DNA of 64,000 nucleotides from SXTU01 sp964496695 (GTDB lineage: Bacteria; Verrucomicrobiota; Verrucomicrobiia; Limisphaerales; SXTU01): NCBI GenBank assembly GCA_964496695.1, contig CAZCBE010000004.1, positions 69,847 to 133,846 on the forward strand. Direction: 5' to 3'. Below, one piece after another: positions 24,201 to 33,575 of the stretch (the first letter of the stretch is position 1; every line of letters starts with the position of its first letter). The notes beneath the pieces were generated by a model. That model had not been told where the DNA came from. It saw only the letters and a list, made by a program, of their open reading frames with translations, and did not search any database. Position numbers and translations under genes: made by a program.

Positions 24201-25860
24201 CCGAGGTGACGATTTCCTCGCGGATGCAGTCAATCGGCGGGTTCGTGACCTGCGCGAAGAGCTGCTTGAAGTAGCTGTAGAGCAACTGCGGGCGCTGCGA
24301 GAGCACCGCGATGGGCGTGTCCGTGCCCATCGAGCCGACGGCTTCGACGCCATCGCGCGCCATGGGAACCATGAGCATGCGCAGGTCCTCGAAGGTATAG
24401 CCAAACGCGGACTGGCGGTGCAGCACGGTGTCGTGATCGGGCTCCGGCAGGTGCGGCGCGTCGGGCAGCTTGTCCAGCTCCACCATGTGGTCGTTGATCC
24501 ACTGGCGGTAAGGCTGGGACTTGCAGATGGCTTCCTTGATCTCCTCGTCGGCCACGATGCGGCCCAGCGAGGTGTCCACCAAGAACATGCGGCCCGGCTG
24601 CAGGCGGCCCTTCTGGAGCACGCGGTCCGGGGCGATGTCCAGCACGCCGACTTCTGACGCCATGATGACGAGGTCATCCTTGGTGACGTAGTAGCGCGAG
24701 GGGCGGAGGCCGTTGCGGTCCAGGCACGCGCCGATCTGCACGCCATCGGTGAACGCCACCGACGCGGGCCCATCCCACGGCTCCATGAGGCAGGAGTGGT
24801 ATTCGTAGAAGGCCTTGCGCTCGTCGCTCATGGACTCGTGATTGGTCCACGGCTCCGGGATCATCATCATCATCGCGTGCGTGAGCGGCCGGCCGGCGAG
24901 GTAGAGGATCTCCAGGCAGTTGTCGAACATCGCCGAGTCAGACCCGGTCTGGTTGATGATCGGGAAGATCTTCTTGATGTCCTTGCCGAAGAGTTCGCTC
25001 TCGAACATGGACTGGCGCGCGTGCATCCAGTTGATGTTGCCCCGCAGCGTGTTGATCTCGCCGTTGTGGGCGATGTAGCGGTAGGGGTGCGAGCGCTCCC
25101 AGCTTGGGAAGGTGTTCGTCGAGAAACGTGAGTGGACGAGGGCCAGGGCGGACTCCATGTCCGCGTCCCGCAGTTCGGGGTAATACTGGTCCACCTGTGC
25201 CGGCATGAGCATGCCTTTGTAAACGACCGTCCGGCACGAGACGCTCGGCATATACCACTCCTGCGTGCCGCGCACGCCGGAGTTGCGGATCTCGTTCAGC
25301 GCGCGCTTGCGGATGACGTAGAGCTTCCGCTCGAAGGCCAGTTCATCCTTCGCCTTGCGCACGTTGCGCTCGATGAAGCACTGGCGCACAAACGGCTCGG
25401 TGGCGACCGCCGTGGGTCCGAGGGAGGAACTGTCGGTCGGCACATCGCGCCAGCCGAGGACCGAGTGGCCCTCTTCGCGCACCACGCGCTCGAAGGTGCG
25501 CTCGCAGTGGTGCCGGTCTTCCTCGTCCTTCGGCATGTAGATCATCGCCACGCCGTAGCGGCCGGGGGCGGGGAGGGTGAAGCCGTTTTCCTTCGCGGCC
25601 TTGGTGAAAAACTTGTGCGGGAGCTGGATGAGGATGCCCGCGCCGTCACCAGTGTTGGGTTCGCACCCGCAGGCGCCGCGATGGTCCAGGTTGATGAGGA
25701 TCTGGATGCCCTGCTGGACGACCTCGTGGGACTTCTTGCCCTTCATGTTCACGACGAACCCGACGCCGCAGGCGTCGTGCTCGAACTGCGGGTCATACAA
25801 TCCCTGCTTGGGCGGCAATCCCTGCCACCGCGCTTGCGTGCTCATTTTGTTTTCGTTCAT
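21232..25860 (-). CDS. gltB: Glutamate synthase large subunit GltB
   Basis: 1,542 residues from the ATG at 25860 (MNENKMSTQARWQ); the ATG at 25845 is an alternative. The class II amidotransferase nucleophile is C31 in HDACGVGFVVN, so a propeptide of about 30 residues is cleaved. The central domain is followed by the FMN-binding synthase domain (GGKSNTGEGGEDPARY, then ISGFDGGTGASPQTSIKHAGIPWELGL). The 3Fe-4S cysteines are in CIMMRVCHLNTCPVGVATQNP. The C-terminal GXGXG helix carries the repeated G-x-x-G-x-x-G pattern (GLSGGKLIIYPHG, YGATAGEAYFRGMAGERFGVRNSG). Length and domain order are standard for the bacterial enzyme. No 5' regulatory RNA is evident to me. Confidence 0.97.
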   Translation of the reverse strand: MNENKMSTQARWQGLPPKQGLYDPQFEHDACGVGFVVNMKGKKSHEVVQQGIQILINLDHRGACGCEPNTGDGAGILIQLPHKFFTKAAKENGFTLPAPGRYGVAMIYMPKDEEDRHHCERTFERVVREEGHSVLGWRDVPTDSSSLGPTAVATEPFVRQCFIERNVRKAKDELAFERKLYVIRKRALNEIRNSGVRGTQEWYMPSVSCRTVVYKGMLMPAQVDQYYPELRDADMESALALVHSRFSTNTFPSWERSHPYRYIAHNGEINTLRGNINWMHARQSMFESELFGKDIKKIFPIINQTGSDSAMFDNCLEILYLAGRPLTHAMMMMIPEPWTNHESMSDERKAFYEYHSCLMEPWDGPASVAFTDGVQIGACLDRNGLRPSRYYVTKDDLVIMASEVGVLDIAPDRVLQKGRLQPGRMFLVDTSLGRIVADEEIKEAICKSQPYRQWINDHMVELDKLPDAPHLPEPDHDTVLHRQSAFGYTFEDLRMLMVPMARDGVEAVGSMGTDTPIAVLSQRPQLLYSYFKQLFAQVTNPPIDCIREEIVTSAETTIGSERNLLKPEPESCRLIELKQPILSNEEFAKLKHLNHPHFKSATLPTLFKASEGPGGLEKAMDELCEAATKAIKDGANIIILSDRGVNSENAPIPALLAVAGVHHHLIREGTRTRVGLVLESGEPREVHHFSLLIGYGCGAINPYLAYETLDDMIRQGLLVGVDHKTAVKNFTKSAVKGVVKVASKMGISTIQSYRGAQIFEAIGLSDAVIDKYFTWTASRVAGISIEDIAKEVLSRHERAFPDRPVNGHTLEVGGQYQWRADGELHLFNPQTVHKLQKAVRNADYKTFKEYSALVNTQLKDIYTLRGLLEFKPATAIPIEEVESVESIMKRFKSGAMSYGSISGEAHETLAIAMNRIGGKSNTGEGGEDPARYAWTNDKGDSKNSAIKQVASGRFGVTSLYLTHANELQIKMAQGAKPGEGGQLPGTKVYPWVAKVRHSTPGVGLISPPPHHDIYSIEDLAELIHDLKNSNRRARISVKLVAEVGVGTIAAGVAKAHADVVLISGFDGGTGASPQTSIKHAGIPWELGLAETHQTLVLNNLRSRIAVETDGQLKTGRDVVMAALLGAEEFGFATAPLVAMGCIMMRVCHLNTCPVGVATQNPKLRSLFPGKPEDAVNFMTFIAQEVREIMAQLGFRKITDMVGRVERLEARKAADHWKACGLDLSSILHAPDVADGVGRFCQMEQDHGLDKSIDVMHLLEACKPAIDRKEKVVVQLPIRNINRVVGTILGNEITRRHGAAGLPEDTVQLHFKGSAGQSLGAFVPPGVTIRLEGDANDYCGKGLSGGKLIIYPHGGSTFRAEENMIIGNVALYGATAGEAYFRGMAGERFGVRNSGVKTVVESVGDHGCEYMTGGTVIVLGKTGRNFAAGMSGGVAYVLDEDGTFARNCNKQMVGLEKLEDLEEIAEVRTMIEKHILYTGSEKGRNVLALWNANVPKFVKVMPKDYKRVLQAIKKAQAAGLTGDDALNAAFEENSKDAARVGGG

Positions 25861-26452
25861 CGTCACTGGCTGCCGGTCAAGTGCCGGCATGGAAATCTGC
25901 CCGGGCTGTTGGAGAGGCTGGATCCGCCTGGTTGCGCCAAAAACGCGCCGCGACGGTAACAAACCACTTCGCGGGCGCAATCGCATTTTGCAATTGGCCC
26001 GTTGTCGCGCCCTTTTTCCCGGTTTGCGCCGTTCGATTCTGGCCGGTCAGCATCACTCAAAACCCAAACTGGGGTTAGTTAACAGACAACCGCCTCCCTG
26101 TAAAAAGTATTTACGCCTAATCTGAACAGGCCGCTGCGCAACGGCAACTTATCAGGTCGAAACGGGCGTGGAATCACGAGGAAAAGCATCGCGAAAAGCG
26201 TTCCGTCCGGGCGTTCCCTGAAGCAACGAGGAAAGGGATTCCCAAGTGTGAAACGCCAGGCTCCGAGGCATGCCGAGGGCGGCAGCCTGCCGCCTGGTGC
26301 CGAGCTTGAGCTTAATCGTTCTGACCGCATTTTCCTGCCCCAAGTCCAGCTTGAGGGGTGTTTGCGTTGCCCGGATGCCCAGCACAAGCATCGCGGCTTC
26401 CGTTCGCCAGACTGAATCCAAAGCCAATCCGCTGGAAACCGCAAAGCGCCGG
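25861..26452. other. 592-base gap between gltB and the OmpA-like gene
   Basis: No convincing gene. Two overlapping minus-strand frames (26079-26444 and 26152-26619) lack recognisable domains and proper starts. A weak hairpin AACCC-aaactg-GGGTT (26061-26076) lies in the gltB leader. GGCGGCAGCCTGCCGCC near 26280 is a short palindrome of the dispersed type. The gltB promoter is presumably here, but I cannot place it. Confidence 0.5.
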
Positions 26453-27220
26453 CTATTTTGGCGGTTCCGGCGGGGGCGCGGGTTGCTCAGGCGGCCTCGG
26501 ATTGGTCGCCGCCAGTTCCTCGGGCAGGACCACCACGGCGATGCGCCGGTTCTTCGCGCGGCCTTCGGGCGTTGAGTTGTCCGCGACCGGGTGAAACTCG
26601 CCGTAGCCGAGGGCTCCAAGTTGCCGGGGATTCACTCCCGCCTGCTCATGGAGGAACCGCACCGCCGCCGTGGCGCGCGCGGTGGACAGCTCCCAGTTGC
26701 TTGGGAAGCGGCTGCGGGCGCCCACGCGGATGGGCACGTTGTCCGTGTGGCCAATGACATGGATGGCGCGGTTGGTGTGCGTGGCCAGCACCGCGGCCAG
26801 CCGGCGCAGGACTTCCTGCCCCTCGGTTTTGACCGCCGCCTCGCCGGAGTCGAACATGAGGTGGTCAAGGATGTTGACAGTGAGCTTGCCCTGAAGCTGC
26901 GAGATGGTGATGTCCTTGGATTGGAGCGCGGCCCGCATCTCCTCCTCCAGCGTATTCTTGGTTTTGGAGGCGGACACCATTTCCTTTTCCGCCGCGGCGA
27001 GCTTTTCGCGCAGTTCGGTGATGTCCGCCTTGGTCTCCTCGAGATCGGTCTTCAGGGCGGCGGCTTGGGCGGCATTCTGCTCGGCGGCCCGGCGTGTTTC
27101 CGCCAGCGCAGCCTGCGCGGTGGCCAGGTCCGCGCCGCGCTGCCAGACGGTCCAGCCCAGCGCGCCCACGATGAGCAGCGCCGAGAGGATCGAAGGGATG
27201 ATCCAAGTGCTCTTCGGCAT
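26453..27220 (-). CDS. OmpA/MotB-domain cell-envelope protein with coiled coil
   Basis: 255 residues. There is one membrane anchor at about 9-27 (IIPSILSALLIVGALGWTVW), then an Ala/Glu-rich coiled coil at about 30-110. An OmpA/MotB peptidoglycan-binding domain (about 112-235) has HVIGHTDNVPIRVG, NWELSTARATAAVRFLHE, LGALGYGEFHPVADNSTPEGRAKNRRIAVVV. The Asp and Arg residues that hold diaminopimelate in this family are present. The tail is Pro-rich. The layout resembles MotB-like or TolR/Pal-like inner-membrane proteins, but no motA partner is adjacent. A structural envelope role is more likely than flagellar. Confidence 0.9.
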   Translation of the reverse strand: MPKSTWIIPSILSALLIVGALGWTVWQRGADLATAQAALAETRRAAEQNAAQAAALKTDLEETKADITELREKLAAAEKEMVSASKTKNTLEEEMRAALQSKDITISQLQGKLTVNILDHLMFDSGEAAVKTEGQEVLRRLAAVLATHTNRAIHVIGHTDNVPIRVGARSRFPSNWELSTARATAAVRFLHEQAGVNPRQLGALGYGEFHPVADNSTPEGRAKNRRIAVVVLPEELAATNPRPPEQPAPPPEPPK

Positions 27221-27725
27221 GGGCCGAAGCTACTGGACGCCTCGGACGGGGCAAGCGGGAACTGGAGTTCCGAGGCGGTGCAGCGCGACCTCGCCTGCGG
27301 AAGCCGAGCCGACGCAGACGGACGCCGGAGCGATGCAGCGCCGGCCTCCGGCCAGCCGTGCCGCAAGCGTCGCGGATGCGCTCCAGCGTCATCGGGGTAT
27401 CTCGACACTGCGTCGAAGAACAAGTCCCCGGAGCGCGGCTGTGTCGCGGAGACCAGCCGCAGCGGCTGCGCCTGGCCGGCGGCGTTACGGCGTTCCAACC
27501 TCGCTCGGCTCTCCGATTTGCTGCGGCTGATCCCGCGCCGAGCGGGACACAGCCGCGCTCCGGGGCAGTGTCGAGATGCGCCCAAAATTGGCTCGCCATG
27601 GGTTCCCTCAATGGCTATGAGTCCTGTCATTAATTCGACCGACAGTTCGTTTTTCGGCCGCTCCGGGCTCTAGGAACTTCCCCTATGAGCCGCTCAGTGT
27701 TTTTCCTAGTCAGCCAATCTTGGCC
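27221..27725. repeat. Intergenic repeat region with a long nested palindrome
   Basis: 505 bases without a gene. The main element is an inverted repeat. TATCTCGACACTG (27399-27411) pairs with CAGTGTCGAGAT (27566-27577), and GGAGCGCGGCTGTGTC (27430-27445) pairs with its exact complement at 27546-27561. An adjacent segment (27298-27373) contains GAAGCCGAGCCG and CGCCGGCCTCCGG, then GTGCCGCAAG. It recurs in diverged form at 43600-43692. Protein-like frames here are products of the repeat. Confidence 0.7.
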
Positions 27726-30700
27726 ATGAAGATCTTTTTGCACCGCCAATCCGCTTCAGGCCTCCAGGCTGCCGTCGGAGTCAGAACCATCGCCCTGTGG
27801 ATGCTGCTCCTCACGGCGCTTTGCCCGCCCGCCCTAGCCAATCCCGGCGACATTGACCTCAGCTACACCAACGGCACCGGTCCGAACGGCGTGATCTTCA
27901 CCACCAAGGTCCGCACCAACGACAACAAGATTTACATCGGCGGCGTGTTCGACCTCTTCAACGGCGCCTCCGCCCGCCGTATCGTGCGGGTGACGCGCAC
28001 CGGGGCGTTCGACAACACCTTCATCACCCCGGGCTGCGAATCCTCGGTGAACGCCATCGAGTTGCAGCCCGACCTCAAGTGTATCATCGGCGGTGAGTTC
28101 ACCTCCGTGGGCAACACAACCACGCGTCGGCTGGCCCGCCTCAACGACAACGGTTCGCTCGACACCGTGTTCACCGCCAACATGGGCAACGGCCCGGACA
28201 GTGGCGTGGACGCGCTGGCGCTCCAGGACGACGGCAAGATCCTGCTGGGCGGGCGTTTTCAGAACTTCAACGGCGTGCCGCGCAACCGCCTTGCGCGCGT
28301 CAACGCCGACGGTTCGCTGGACACGACCTTCAACCCGGGCACCGGGCCGGACCAGCCGCTGGTGTCCATCCAGGTCCAGGCCAATGGGAAAATCATGGTG
28401 TGCGGCAACTTCACCACTTTCAACGGCACACCGCGCGCCGGCATCGTGCGCTTGAACACCGACGGCTCGGTGGACCTGACGTTTGATCCCGGCACCGGCG
28501 CGTCCGGCCTGGTGAATGGTGCGATCATCCAGGATGACGGCAAGATCATCGTGTATGGCGGGTTCAATTTCTTCAATGGCGTGGCCCGTGCGAAGATCAT
28601 CCGGCTTCTTGCCAATGGCACGATTGACACGGCCTACGCGCAGACCACGGCCATCAACTCGGACATCCGCGACGCGGAACTGCTGCCGAGCGGCAAGCTC
28701 CTGATCGTGGGCGTCTTCTTCGAGATCAACGGGGTCTCGCGCCGGAGCGTGGCGCGGCTGGATGTGAACGGCGCGCATGACACGCTGTTCAATCCGGGCA
28801 CCGGGGCGGGCTACCTCGACAGTCCGGCCAATGCCGCCGTCAACGCCAGCGGCCTGGACAGCGACGGCAAACTGGTGGTCGTCGGCGAGTTCCGGCAGTT
28901 CAACAACATCCCCTTCAACTTCATCACCCGGGTGGAAACCGAGGACGCCACGCCGCCGCTGGTCATCACGCATCCGGTGGATGTCTTCATCCCAACCGGG
29001 TCGAACGCTACCTTCTCTGTCAGCGCGAGCGGCACGGCGCCGTTGAGCTATCAGTGGCGCTTCGCCGGGACGAATGTGCCGGGGGCCACCAACACCTTCA
29101 TCACCATCACCAATGCGCAGAATGCCAACCAGGGGCTTTACTCCGCCGTGGCTTCGAACAGCGCGGGCACGGCTACCAGTTCGAACGCGAGCCTTACGCT
29201 GGGCACCTTCCCGTTCTTCGTCACACCGCCGCAGTCCATCACCAACGTCGTCGGTGCGACGGTCAGCTTCTCCGTGACAGCCGGCGGCACGACCCCGCTC
29301 TTCTATCAATGGGTCTTTGGCGGCGCGGCGCTCGCGAACCAGACGAACGCGACGCTGAGCCTGACCAACATCCAGATCGCCAGTGGCGGACCTTATACGA
29401 TCATTGTGTCGAATCTATTTGGTGCGGTGACCAACGCCGCCACCTTGACCGTGGCGGCGCCGCCGACGTTCGCGGGCGGGCCCAACGGCGGGGGACCGGA
29501 CGGCCAGCCGCAGTCACTGACGGTGGTGCAGGGGCAGAACGCCACGTTCAGCGCGAACGCCATCGGCAGCGCGCCGCTCACCTATCAGTGGCGCTTCGGC
29601 GGGACCAACATCGTTGGCGCGACCAACACCTCGGTCACGCTCCCGAACGTGCTGCCCTTCCAGGCCGGGCTTTACTCGGTGGTCGTGAGCAATCCCTTCG
29701 GCAACTCCACCAGTTCCAACGCCACGCTCACCGTGCTCGTGCCGCCGACCATCATCGTGCCGCCGGTGTCGCAGACGCTGACGCAAGGTGCGACGCTGAA
29801 TCTCTCGGTCACCGCCACCGGGTCGCCGACGCTCACCTATCAATGGCGGTTCAAAGGCGCGGCTATCCCGGGCGTAGTCTCCGCGAACTTGTCGCTGTTC
29901 AACGTGCAGGAGAGTTCGGAAGGCGACTACACCGTCGTGGTGAGCAACCCCTACGGTTCGGTGACCAGCTCGATTGCGCTCGTCACGGTTCAGTCGCCGC
30001 CGTCCATCTCGGACTTCGGCCAGCCCCAGCCGCAGGATGTCATCCAAGGCAGCAACGCGACCTTCAGCGTGACCGCCACGGGGGATGCGCCGCTCGCGTA
30101 TCAGTGGCGCTTCGGCGGGACGAATATTCCAGGGGCGACGAGCAACGTGCTGGTGCTCACCGCCGTGGTGACCAACCAGGCGGGCAATTACTCCGTCGTC
30201 GTCACCAATCTCTATGGTTCGGTCACCAGCTCGAACGCGCTGCTCACGGTCCGGGTGCCACCTTTTATTATCACTCAGCCGAGTCCGGCGAACCAGACCG
30301 TAGTGGTGGGCAGTAATGCGACCATCACCGTGGTGGCCGGGGGCGACCCGACACTGGCCTACCAGTGGCGGCTTAACGGCACGAATGTCCCAGGCGCGAA
30401 CGCGGCCACGCTGACGCTCAACGGAGTGCAGCTCAATCAACTGGGTGCTTACTCCGTGGTGGTTACCAATCCCTACGGCACCGTCACGAGCGCGAATGCG
30501 ACGCTCGATGTGAAGTCACCGCCCTCGGTCGCCACCCAGCCGCAGCCGCTGACGGTGCTGGTGGGCAGCCCGGCGGGATTCTCGGTCACCGCCGGGGGAG
30601 ACGGGCCGTTCACCTACCAGTGGCGTTTTGGCGGAACCAACCTCGTCGGGGCGACCAATTTCAACGTCGGTCTCGCGGCGGCGCAGACCAATGATGCGGG

Positions 30701-33563
30701 GAATTACTCCGTGGTCATCACCAGTCCCTACGGCTCCGTCACCAGTTCCAACGCGCTGCTGACCGTGCGCGTGCCGCCCTTCATCATCACGCAGCCGAGT
30801 CCGGCGAATCAGACGGTGATCGTCGGCGGCAACGCCACCATCACGGTGGTGGCCGGCGGGGACCCGACCCTGTTCTATCAGTGGCGGCTCAATGGCACCA
30901 ACCTCTCCGGGGCGACCAACCCCACGCTGACGCTCACCGCCGTGCAGACCAATCAGCTCGGCAATTACTCGGTGGTGGTGACCAACGCCTATGGCACGGC
31001 CACGAGCGCCAACGCGACGCTGGATGTGAAGGCCGCGCCGTTTGCCGCCTCGCAGCCGCAGCCGCTGACGGTGCTGGTGGGCAGCCCGGCGGGATTCTCG
31101 GTCACGGCCGGTGGCGATGGGCCGTTTGCCTACCAGTGGCGTTTTTCTGGAACGAACATTACCGGCGCGACGAATGCCAGCTTCACCCTCGCGGCGGCCC
31201 AGACGAACGACGCGGGCAATTACTCGGTGGTCATCACCAGCCCCTATGGCTCGGCCACGAGTTCGAACGCGCTGCTCACGGTCAACGTGCCGCCGACGAT
31301 CATCATCCAGCCACTGTCAGTGGGCGCGATTCTCGGCAGCAATGCGACCTTCACGGTGGTGGCGGTGGGCGATCCCACGCTGCTCTATCAATGGCGGTTC
31401 AACGGCGGCGCCATCGCCGGGGCCACGTCCGCCACGCTCATTCTCACGAACGTGCAGGCCGGACAGGTGGGCACCTACTCAGTCGTGGTTTCCAATCCCT
31501 TCGGCACCGCGACGAGTTCCAATGCCACGCTGACGGTGCATTTCCCCCCGGCCATCGCGAACAACGGCACGGACCAGCCGCAGCCGCAGGACGTGATCCA
31601 AGGCAGCAACGCGACGTTCCGGGTGACCGCCACCGGCGACGCGCCGCTGACCTATCAGTGGCAATATAACGGGACGAACCTTGTCGGCGCGACGAACAAC
31701 CCGCTCATGCTGGCCGCCGTGGTGACGAATCAGGCCGGCAACTACTCCGTGGTGGTGAGCAATCCCTACGGCTCCCTCACCAGTTCGAACGCGCTGCTCA
31801 CCGTCCGCGTCCCGCCCACGATCGTCACGCAGCCGTTGTCGCAGTCGGTCGTGGCCGGCATCACCGTCAATTTCGTCTCGGCGGCGACGGGCGACCCGAC
31901 GCTGACCTATCAATGGCGGTTCAACGGCGCGGTCATTCCGGGCGCGAACAGTCCGACGTTGAGCTTGGCTGCGGTCCAGCCTTCGCAGTCCGGCGATTAT
32001 ACGTTGGTGGTCACTAATCCCTACGGCGTCGCGACCAGTTCCATCGCGACGCTCACGGTGCGCGTCGCGCCCTTCGTGGCGACCCAGCCGCAGTCGTTGA
32101 CCGTGCTGAAGGGGACTGGTGCCTCGTTCTCCGTCACGGCGGGGGGCGACGGGCCGTTCACTTACCAATGGCGTTTCGGTGGCACGAACCTCGTTGGTGC
32201 GACCAACGCGACGCTCGCGCTGACCAATGTCCAGACCAATCAGGCGGGCCTCTACTCCGTGGTCATCACCAGCCCCTACGGCACCGCCACCAGCTCGAAC
32301 GCCACGCTCACGGTGCTGGACCCGCCGGCCATCATCGTGCAGCCGACGTCAGTCACCGCCCTCGGGGGGGACACGGTGGCCTTCACGGTGGTCGCCATCG
32401 GCCGGCCGACGCTGCTCTACCAATGGTGCAAGAACGGCGTGGACATCGCCGGGGCCACCAGCCCCACGCTGACGCTGGCGAATGTCTCGGCGAGCGACGT
32501 GGCGACCTACTGCGTGAAGGTGACCAACACCGACGGCTCCGTCACCAGTGTGGACGTGACATTCACCCTGTCCCTGCGGAGGCTGCAAGTGGTGACCACC
32601 CAGACGACCAATCTCACCGCCGGGGCCGCGGTCTCCGTGCCGGTTGCGTTGCTGGCCGAGGGCGGCGAGAACCGGGTGACGGGCAGCGTCGCCTACGACA
32701 CGAACAAGCTGGTCTTCGTCAGCATCACCACGACGGTGGGCGCGACGCTCGTGGCAAGCAACTCCGCGACGCAGGGCCGGCTCGGGTTCGACCTCACCCT
32801 GCCGGCGGCGCAGACCTTCACGGCGGGCAGCAACGCGGTGGTGTTTCTCAACTTCACCGTCTCAGGCGGCGTCACGCAGAGCATCGCCGGCCTCATGCTG
32901 CAGGGCGAGCCGGTGACCAACCAGGTGCTCAACGTGTCGGGCACGCCGCTGCCCAGCTACTTCATCAGCGGGGCGGTCGTGTTCAAGTCGCTCAATGACT
33001 ACACGCTGCGTTCGCAGACGGGGGCCACGGAGGAGGCGCTGCCGGTCCTGAACCCGGCGGGCAGCGTGAGCGCGGTGACCTTCCTGCGGATTTCGTTCTT
33101 CGACCTCGGCGTAGATTCGCGGGGCAACGCTATCTACCTGATCAACGCCACCGGCACGAACAACGGCATCCCCTACATCCTCATTCCCACCACGGTGGCG
33201 CCCTCGGGCACGTTCCCCTTGAGCGTCGAGTATTACGTCTCCGACCGCGTGACCTCGCCGCGGCCGCGCCTCGTGGTGGAGGTGGTGACCGGCGGCTACC
33301 CGACCGCGCCCGCCGGCACGACGCTCTCGCCGGACCGTGCGGACTTCCATCTGGGCCGGTTCAAGATTGATTTCAGCAGCCTCGCCGGGAAGACCTACTA
33401 CATCCAATACAGCGCGGCCGTCGGCGGACCGTGGGAGACGTCTTTCCCCGGACTCACGGGCACGGGCGGACGCATCCAGTGGGTGGACACCGGGCCACCC
33501 CGCACCTCCAGCTTGCCCACGGGGGCGGGCACGCGCTTCTACCGGCTGCTCCAGGTGCCCTGA
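27726..33563 (+). CDS. Large secreted protein: delta-60 array, 14 Ig-like domains, cohesin-like domain
   Basis: 1,945 residues from the ATG at 27726; a TTG two codons earlier is in frame. A signal peptide ends at about residue 38 (CPPALA-NPGD). Residues about 40-405 are delta-60 repeats (DGKILLGGRFQNFNG, then RLARVNADGSLDTTF), expected to form beta-propeller-like blades. From about 410 to 1620 come 14 Ig-like domains of about 85 residues, each with a YQWRFGGTN-type strand and an AGNYSVVVTNPYG-type end. A cohesin-like domain follows (VPVALLAEGGENRVTGSVAYDTNKLVFVS). The C-terminus has a GKTYYIQYSAAVGGPW module ending RFYRLLQVP, a layout I associate with verrucomicrobial exported proteins. A cell-surface or extracellular adhesive role is inferred. 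A beta-barrel gene follows after 12 bases. Confidence 0.9.
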   Translation: MKIFLHRQSASGLQAAVGVRTIALWMLLLTALCPPALANPGDIDLSYTNGTGPNGVIFTTKVRTNDNKIYIGGVFDLFNGASARRIVRVTRTGAFDNTFITPGCESSVNAIELQPDLKCIIGGEFTSVGNTTTRRLARLNDNGSLDTVFTANMGNGPDSGVDALALQDDGKILLGGRFQNFNGVPRNRLARVNADGSLDTTFNPGTGPDQPLVSIQVQANGKIMVCGNFTTFNGTPRAGIVRLNTDGSVDLTFDPGTGASGLVNGAIIQDDGKIIVYGGFNFFNGVARAKIIRLLANGTIDTAYAQTTAINSDIRDAELLPSGKLLIVGVFFEINGVSRRSVARLDVNGAHDTLFNPGTGAGYLDSPANAAVNASGLDSDGKLVVVGEFRQFNNIPFNFITRVETEDATPPLVITHPVDVFIPTGSNATFSVSASGTAPLSYQWRFAGTNVPGATNTFITITNAQNANQGLYSAVASNSAGTATSSNASLTLGTFPFFVTPPQSITNVVGATVSFSVTAGGTTPLFYQWVFGGAALANQTNATLSLTNIQIASGGPYTIIVSNLFGAVTNAATLTVAAPPTFAGGPNGGGPDGQPQSLTVVQGQNATFSANAIGSAPLTYQWRFGGTNIVGATNTSVTLPNVLPFQAGLYSVVVSNPFGNSTSSNATLTVLVPPTIIVPPVSQTLTQGATLNLSVTATGSPTLTYQWRFKGAAIPGVVSANLSLFNVQESSEGDYTVVVSNPYGSVTSSIALVTVQSPPSISDFGQPQPQDVIQGSNATFSVTATGDAPLAYQWRFGGTNIPGATSNVLVLTAVVTNQAGNYSVVVTNLYGSVTSSNALLTVRVPPFIITQPSPANQTVVVGSNATITVVAGGDPTLAYQWRLNGTNVPGANAATLTLNGVQLNQLGAYSVVVTNPYGTVTSANATLDVKSPPSVATQPQPLTVLVGSPAGFSVTAGGDGPFTYQWRFGGTNLVGATNFNVGLAAAQTNDAGNYSVVITSPYGSVTSSNALLTVRVPPFIITQPSPANQTVIVGGNATITVVAGGDPTLFYQWRLNGTNLSGATNPTLTLTAVQTNQLGNYSVVVTNAYGTATSANATLDVKAAPFAASQPQPLTVLVGSPAGFSVTAGGDGPFAYQWRFSGTNITGATNASFTLAAAQTNDAGNYSVVITSPYGSATSSNALLTVNVPPTIIIQPLSVGAILGSNATFTVVAVGDPTLLYQWRFNGGAIAGATSATLILTNVQAGQVGTYSVVVSNPFGTATSSNATLTVHFPPAIANNGTDQPQPQDVIQGSNATFRVTATGDAPLTYQWQYNGTNLVGATNNPLMLAAVVTNQAGNYSVVVSNPYGSLTSSNALLTVRVPPTIVTQPLSQSVVAGITVNFVSAATGDPTLTYQWRFNGAVIPGANSPTLSLAAVQPSQSGDYTLVVTNPYGVATSSIATLTVRVAPFVATQPQSLTVLKGTGASFSVTAGGDGPFTYQWRFGGTNLVGATNATLALTNVQTNQAGLYSVVITSPYGTATSSNATLTVLDPPAIIVQPTSVTALGGDTVAFTVVAIGRPTLLYQWCKNGVDIAGATSPTLTLANVSASDVATYCVKVTNTDGSVTSVDVTFTLSLRRLQVVTTQTTNLTAGAAVSVPVALLAEGGENRVTGSVAYDTNKLVFVSITTTVGATLVASNSATQGRLGFDLTLPAAQTFTAGSNAVVFLNFTVSGGVTQSIAGLMLQGEPVTNQVLNVSGTPLPSYFISGAVVFKSLNDYTLRSQTGATEEALPVLNPAGSVSAVTFLRISFFDLGVDSRGNAIYLINATGTNNGIPYILIPTTVAPSGTFPLSVEYYVSDRVTSPRPRLVVEVVTGGYPTAPAGTTLSPDRADFHLGRFKIDFSSLAGKTYYIQYSAAVGGPWETSFPGLTGTGGRIQWVDTGPPRTSSLPTGAGTRFYRLLQVP
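30241..31290 (+). repeat. 516-base tandem duplication of a two-Ig-domain unit inside the large secreted protein
   Basis: Ig domains 6-7 and 8-9 are near copies. The identical stretch starting CAGCCGCAGCCGCTGACGGT occurs at 30537 and again at 31053, 516 bases (172 codons) apart. It continues for about 50 identical bases. The preceding domain pair (ITQPSPANQTV at 30271 and 30787) has the same spacing. Confidence 0.8.
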
Positions 33564-33575
33564 ACTTTCAGCGAC

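Noticed and set aside
26079..26619. Two overlapping minus-strand frames between gltB and the OmpA-like gene
   Set aside because: No normal start codon or ribosome site, no recognisable domain, and one overlaps the OmpA-like gene out of frame.
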